Assembly: GCA_037102815.1 (NCBI GenBank)
Contig: BTPP01000010.1
Coordinates: forward strand, 248,001-312,000
Origin: Neurospora intermedia
Taxonomy: Eukaryota; Ascomycota; Sordariomycetes; Sordariales; Sordariaceae
Direction of reading: 5' to 3'
Length of the DNA: 64,000 nucleotides
Made by a program: the position numbers and the translations under genes. Of this stretch, positions 58,980 to 64,000 are shown piece by piece. The notes under the pieces were generated by a model. It saw only the letters and a program-made list of their open reading frames with translations, ran no database searches and was not told where the DNA came from. Position 1 is the first letter of the stretch. Each line of letters begins with the position of its first letter.

Positions 58980-61381
58980 CGCTGGAGGAGGAGCGGATGC
59001 GCCATTCCGCAGGTCGTCAGTTGGGTGAAGGGGGATACGGGAAACGGTCGCGGTCGGGGTCCAGTTGGAGTCGAGTGGACGTTGTCTCGGTCGAGGAAGA
59101 CCGGTTTGAGGACGGATTTCAAGAAACTGGTCGTTTGAGATGTGCAAAGGCGCAAGAGCCGGTCTGGTGTCTGGATGCTGTCTGGGATCTGGAACTGGAG
59201 ATTGGCCCCAAGTAAGTCCAGTTCGCTGGTTAGCCCCGTTAGACTAGCGATAGCGCGGCGTATGGAGATGCGGTGCGTGGCACTATCAATATCCGGCGGA
59301 TGGATACCAAGCTAGATCCCCAGCTGGATCCCACGATGGACACGGGGTCCGGATTACCGGGGTGACGGGGGGGGTATATGGTCAGGTTAGGTCGGGTAAT
59401 GCTTTCGTAAGGTCGTACGTACTAGAGGTAACATAGGTATCCCCGAGTCCACCACAGCACAACGCTGTGATGTACACCACAAGAGTTACAGTCCCTGGCC
59501 GAGTCTGGACCAGCGAGTGTCCGGCCGCCGACAGGAAACTCCCGGCCAAACTTTGTTAGACACCGACACAGAAGCCACGCTCGGTCAAACAGCATAGGTA
59601 GGTAGCTGACACAGCGCCGCCCCGGGTAAAGTACCGAACGTGTTCCCGTTTTGTCAAAGGGAAGGTAAGGAGAGGGTCATGCCCCAGTCAAGAGACCCTG
59701 CCTTTACTGGATGAAGACCTCCCACACGGCCAGACTAGCAAACAGAATTGGCAAGTGTCAGGGCTGAAGATACACCGGCATAACGATGTGATATTTGACA
59801 CGAATATATTTGTACCGTTCTACTGAGTGTTCGGACGTAGGCACGCTCCAGTTCGATTGTAATGCGGCCCGGGAGCCTGACATGACCTCGTCAGGGCAAC
59901 TCGGCAGCGATAGCTGTCATATGGACGACGCGAGCCATGGGTGAGAGGTGGTGATGCCATTGATACCTTGGGGGTACCTATACATAGACATATGGGGTAG
60001 GAGCCACGATAAGAACGTGATGTTGGGGTCCATCGAATACACATCGAATCTCCATGGCAGAGGCTGGGGTCTCGACACAGGCTGACAGGGGGGGCAACGA
60101 CAACCCAACAACTTGCAGTGCGGCTTGAGCCATTGAAACCTGCTGCTTCACAATCCAGAGACATCTACACCTCATCTTCCGGGAATGCGCCCTGTGAGAT
60201 CCGCAGGGCCAGGGCTATGGATTGGTGGATGGACAGACTGTGGAGGCAAATAAAGCGACAAGGCGGTTTTCTATGTTTCCGAACGGGATCGATGCCATGT
60301 CGGTTGGTTTTTCTGTCTTCTGAGTCTGCGTTTGTGAGTGGGTGGCCTGTCGTCGATGCAACCCAACCGGAACTCGTTGTCAGAACCACGCAACGAGGTG
60401 CATGCCGGAATGATATCCAAAAGGTCCGATCTGCCCCTCTCTCAGCAACTCGATAAAAAGGTGATGAAAAGAGAGGGTCAAGTTACGTAGCTGACACTGC
60501 GTTGTCTTGTCTAGGTCCTTCGAAGTGTCTCGAGACCAGCAAGAAGGGGCAGGATTCGGTGAGTTAAGTTGATCCTTGATTGCACAAACAGCAATGCAGC
60601 AAAAGAACGATACGATACAATATGTTTGACAAGAAAACGACGAGACGGAAGGCGGTCGTACAGAGCTCGATCGAAGGTTGCCGTGACACCTCCTCAGCTG
60701 TAGGGATGGCGTAAAAAAGTGAACAAGTGGTGCTCAGTCGTTGTGCTCCTACCCGAGACGCTCCCCCCAGCGGCATTCCTGCTTACCGGGCTGCCTGCCT
60801 CATGCCGCAGGGCCAGTTGGCAACCAGGGCACTGACAAACTGTACAGACCGACGGGTCCGAGCTTTGTTGAAGCTTCGTTCCCGTAACGGCATTCAACCC
60901 GACCATCATTATCCTCAACAACATCCTGCTTCCGACACTTACACCATGTCAACTGTAAGCCATGCGTCGTGGCATGCAGAATCCTTCGAAACCCATTGGG
61001 AATTCTCCCGTAGAAAATTGCCAAACTTAAGTTGCAAAAGGTTAGTCCCCAATGAAACCCCTCTTTTTGACACATAGTGCTGGCAGAATTGTGGCGCTCA
61101 AGTCCGAGCCTTTGGCTTTGGAAGGGGTTTGCCAGTTTGGCGAGATTCTACGGTATTCTTCAGTTGCGACTTGGTACCTTAGTTTATCCAACACGGCTCC
61201 TTCTCTCTTTGGTCGAGTTTGAATTATTCATGGTAGTGAAGAACACTTTAATCCCATCACATGCCAGTTCCACATCACGCCGCTTTTTGCAGATTCGCTC
61301 TCCACTCTTGCCCTCTCTTCTTACACCACTTGTCAAACCGTTGCAACAGCCGCCTCGACCGCCTCAACCGTCTGAACCCCT
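58980..61381. other. intergenic: MED12 promoter and 3' flank of a small secreted protein gene
   Basis: 2.4 kb without a supported gene. TAGAGGTA occurs at 59423-59430 and a short AGGTAGGTAG tract near 59597. Open frames up to ~115 codons show no domain. Confidence 0.55.
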
Positions 61382-61988
61382 CTAGTATCCAGGAGAGAAA
61401 AGCGTGTGGCAGTAGTAGGCCTCGAAGGACAAACGGGAGCCGAAAACGTAGGCCACGGGCTTACAATCCGGCACAACCCCGCTATACGCCGTCTGTCCAC
61501 AGCTATCCACGTAGTCCAGGCACACGGTCCTCATCGAGCAGTTATCATTCGTCCCGAAGTCGGTACCTTTGGTGATGGCGACGATCTGGGTGGTCATGTT
61601 CGCCCTCTGGGTGATAGTTGGTATGACGGACGGAGGCGCATCGCTGTAGGTGATGGTTGCGAGGGTGGCCATTGTTACAGTCTTTGAATTGAGGTTTAGT
61701 ATGAGTAGGAGATGGGCGGCTTTGAAGAAGGAAGAGCAGGGGGGCAGGTTGGGGCTCGGGGACGAGTTTCGGGTTTACATTCGTCGTAGCAGCTAATAAG
61801 GTGGTTGAGTGGTGTGTTAGTTCGAAAACATAAAGGGATGGGAGTCCGTAGGTGAAGCAGAAGACATAGGGGTCGACAGCGTCGAAACACAACATGTGTG
61901 GTGAGTGGCATTCCTCTGCTATGGGGGCCGCGCTGCTGAGTCTTCCTCGTGAGAGAAGGAGTGATAGGGAAATTATTGACAGTTGCAT
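61382..61988 (-). CDS. probable small secreted Cys-rich protein, two Cys units; exons unresolved
   Basis: The ATG at 61988 gives a signal peptide (MQLSIISLSLLLSRGRLSSA) followed by APIAEECHSPHMLCFDAVD. In another frame just downstream (about 61791-61696) lies CYDECKPETRPRAPTCP. In a third (61672-61382) lie a Thr-rich linker and CSMRTVCLDYVDSCGQ followed by DCKPV, ending at a stop at 61382. The two Cys units resemble each other (C-x3/5-C-[FL]-D-x-V-D ... C ... DxCKP), so the pieces probably belong to one secreted, effector-like protein spread over several exons. I could not find GT-AG introns that join all three in phase; the TTAG acceptor before CYDEC is good but no suitable donor precedes it. 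Either the model is missing an exon or the gene is decaying. Extents are approximate. Confidence 0.4.
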
Positions 61989-64000
61989 GTTTGGTGCGGC
62001 AAACACGGATTTTAGGTGAGGAACATGAGGAGGTGTGTGAAATCTCACCGTATTACACTTAACATTGAGAAGTCGCATCAGACTGTCATACTCTATTCTT
62101 CTCGGCGACTGGTTGCTCCCCAACTCTGGACACGTTCTCGGTCCGCTTCTGGTCGAGTACTTGTCAGGTCTAAGGCCAAGAGCTAAGAGTCAGAGGCGTT
62201 TCGAGCCCTGACGAGTAGGAAGTTCAAGCGCATGTTTATCGTTTACCGAGCAGGAGAGAGACAATGCGAAGTACGGATTTTCCTCTAAAATACTGCTACT
62301 CACCGGCGCGCCGTTTTATCTACCTGATGCCTACTTTGAGTTTGGGTCTGCAAACTAAACCCAAGCTTAAAGGATCTAGGGAAGAGGCACTGCCTAGAAT
62401 ATTCTATTTCTATCGACAACGGTGCAGCCAAGATTTGAAATTGGTGATCCAGGTTGCGCTGATTTATCCGGTGCTCAATGACCCACGAATCACACAGCAT
62501 CCGCAATGTTTTGGCTATATAACATGGCGGCAGCCAAGATGGTACAGTAAATGGTTCAGCAAGAATGAGGTACAAAATCGACCAGTGTCTAAATCCATGA
62601 ACATTTCCTGAATCGAGAATGAGGGAGGGTGTCTTCGTATGGCTGACTTGGTAGATATGGTCACACAAAACCAAGCAAGCAGGATCATGTAATAAACGTG
62701 AAATAAATGAGGATCTATGCCGAGTCCCGGGTTGCAAACTCAATGGCCTGAAATGTTCGGTCGATTTTAGGACGGACACAGACGATCCTTGACAATGACA
62801 CTCGACTACACTGGAACTTTCACTCGGTCGGAGCCGTTTGTTCTCCTCTTGTTCAGTTCTAGGGACACAACCAGAGAGAAAAGGAAGAAGAATAACAAGG
62901 AACGAGAAGAGAACAGTGACGGCGAAGTGTTGCAGGATTTATCGGACCAGTAATGACAGGTTTTGGCTGTGTGATATCGGAGGGTAATGATATTAGTTCA
63001 TCATGTGTTTCCTTGTGTCAGGAGGAAGACAAGGCAAGACGCTTCGCGGAGCAATGCAACGCAGCGGTGCTTCATTTGTATCGACAAGTGGCACAATTGT
63101 AGATGATAAAAAAAGCGATGTATGGTGAAGAGTTATACCCAAAAAGTTAAGAGCGTATGGCAAGCATCGAATCTTTTGTCTTATGCTTTTTTTCTTTTCT
63201 ATTTTTTTCTTTTTCCTTTTTTTTTGGTGGGAAGTTCGAGAGATCGATCCATGGAGAACTGTCGAACTCATGCTATATACAAAACAACGATGGGCTTATA
63301 TAGTGTTCTTGGCCTTCTGCCGATCGCATAACTATAACCAGGTCTAAGTCGAATGCGGCGGTGTTGATACAACCGCAATCATTCCAGAACCGATGGAAGC
63401 CACTTGTCCCTTCTGGTCACCCCACGGGGAAATTATGCCACAACTCGTGTTGTGACGTTTGGTCATATGGACATGGCTACCTTATACAGGGCCCAAGAAG
63501 CTGGGCAATGAGTGTACTGACGGATCGTCGTGAGAATACTCCGAAAGAGATATCTCGTACAATAATGCCTCCGAATTCTTCATTGCCCCTTTGGTGTTAC
63601 TTGCATCTGAATGGCAGGGAAAATGGTAACGGCAGAATTAAGTCGACGTCACCCAGGATGTGGAATTGTTGAATCGATGCCATTTGGGCAATATCGCCGA
63701 GGCCAAGGTGACTCGACTGCAACACATCACGTCGGAAGATGGAAAAATTCTACATGGAAGAGATGAAGCTATACATGTCGGCAATTTTGAGTCAAAATAC
63801 ATCCAGAGTGGGATGATGTGCCTAAGATGGAGAAGTGACGGAGTGAAGTCGTGAAGTTATGAGCCGCAAAAGCAAGACTAACAAGGACAAACACATCATC
63901 ATACCTACTGGAGACTCACGGCACTCAGTTGCATATAACCTCAAAACCCCCCCTCGAACTCTCTTCACATATCGTTCATAGACACCGCCCTCGTCAGTAT
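61989..64000. other. intergenic right end of window
   Basis: 2 kb with no supported gene. A T-rich tract lies near 63185-63225. Short frames on both strands have no recognisable content. A neighbouring gene probably starts outside the window. Confidence 0.55.

Noticed and set aside
57153-59147. MED12 start upstream of 58979
   Set aside because: The frame is open to 59147, but the upstream residues do not resemble the family start MTSRPPLG.

Overview
The window is nuclear DNA of a filamentous ascomycete, most likely a Sordariomycete and plausibly of the Sordariales (Neurospora/Sordaria/Podospora group). Grounds: short introns (mostly 54-120 nt) with GTANGT-like donors, CTAAC/CTGAC-like branch sites and YAG acceptors; fungal subunit sets (a NUO-17.8-type complex I subunit, SRB8/MED12, Met18/MMS19, NAD-dependent Mtd1); and intergenic DNA rich in GGTAGGTA and TAGAGGTA words. 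The species is inferred from style and cannot be proved from this window.

Layout. 1-4950 is gene-poor; it holds one small Cys/His-rich protein gene (2888-3464, minus), which I assembled from two exons. 4951-6142 is NSA2 (ribosome biogenesis). 7023-8293 (SPT2 histone chaperone, minus) and 9226-9682 (ribosomal protein P2, plus) are divergent. 10735-13554 is an MPS1/TTK-type checkpoint kinase. 14953-15633 is mitochondrial ribosomal protein bL21m. 16278-16366 is an intron-containing tRNA-Tyr(GUA). 17008-18231 is a Cys-rich protein with a basic/Ser tail. 19683-20675 is an F-box-like protein. 22041-22886 is a membrane-anchored CPYS glutaredoxin. 25167-26488 is an MDR-type oxidoreductase. 27331-28447 is a secreted GH53 galactanase. 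29203-30232 is RPS15 (uS19). 30779-31942 is a SET-domain protein. 32429-33446 is a complex I 17.8 kDa subunit. 34246-35679 is SIL1, ending in KDEL. 36904-38884 is a NUFIP1/Rsa1-like CCCH protein. 40847-41756 is RNA polymerase III subunit RPC8/Rpc25. 41924-42988 is EMC3. 44119-44925 is signal peptidase subunit SPC2. 45515-49123 is MMS19/Met18. 50535-51741 is Mtd1. 53481-58979 is MED12/SRB8. 61382-61988 is a probable small secreted Cys-rich protein whose exons I could not resolve.

There is no biosynthetic cluster. Genes are housekeeping loci in alternating orientation. Several serve common processes (ribosome: NSA2, P2, RPS15, bL21m; ER entry and folding: SIL1, EMC3, SPC2, glutaredoxin; transcription and chromatin: SPT2, RPC8, MED12, SET), but nothing suggests co-regulated operons. 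Exon joins were checked by reading frame, and almost all total coding lengths agree with the known family sizes.

The most interesting non-genic items are: a ~610 bp AT-rich segment with GC-rich terminal inverted repeats in the EMC3/SPC2 promoter interval (MITE-like); at least 15 intergenic or intronic copies of the octamer TAGAGGTA, two of which form a perfect 9 bp hairpin; a 24-base G run; a pure CAG(17) tract in MED12; and an unusual number of genes whose start codon lies on an extremely short first coding exon.
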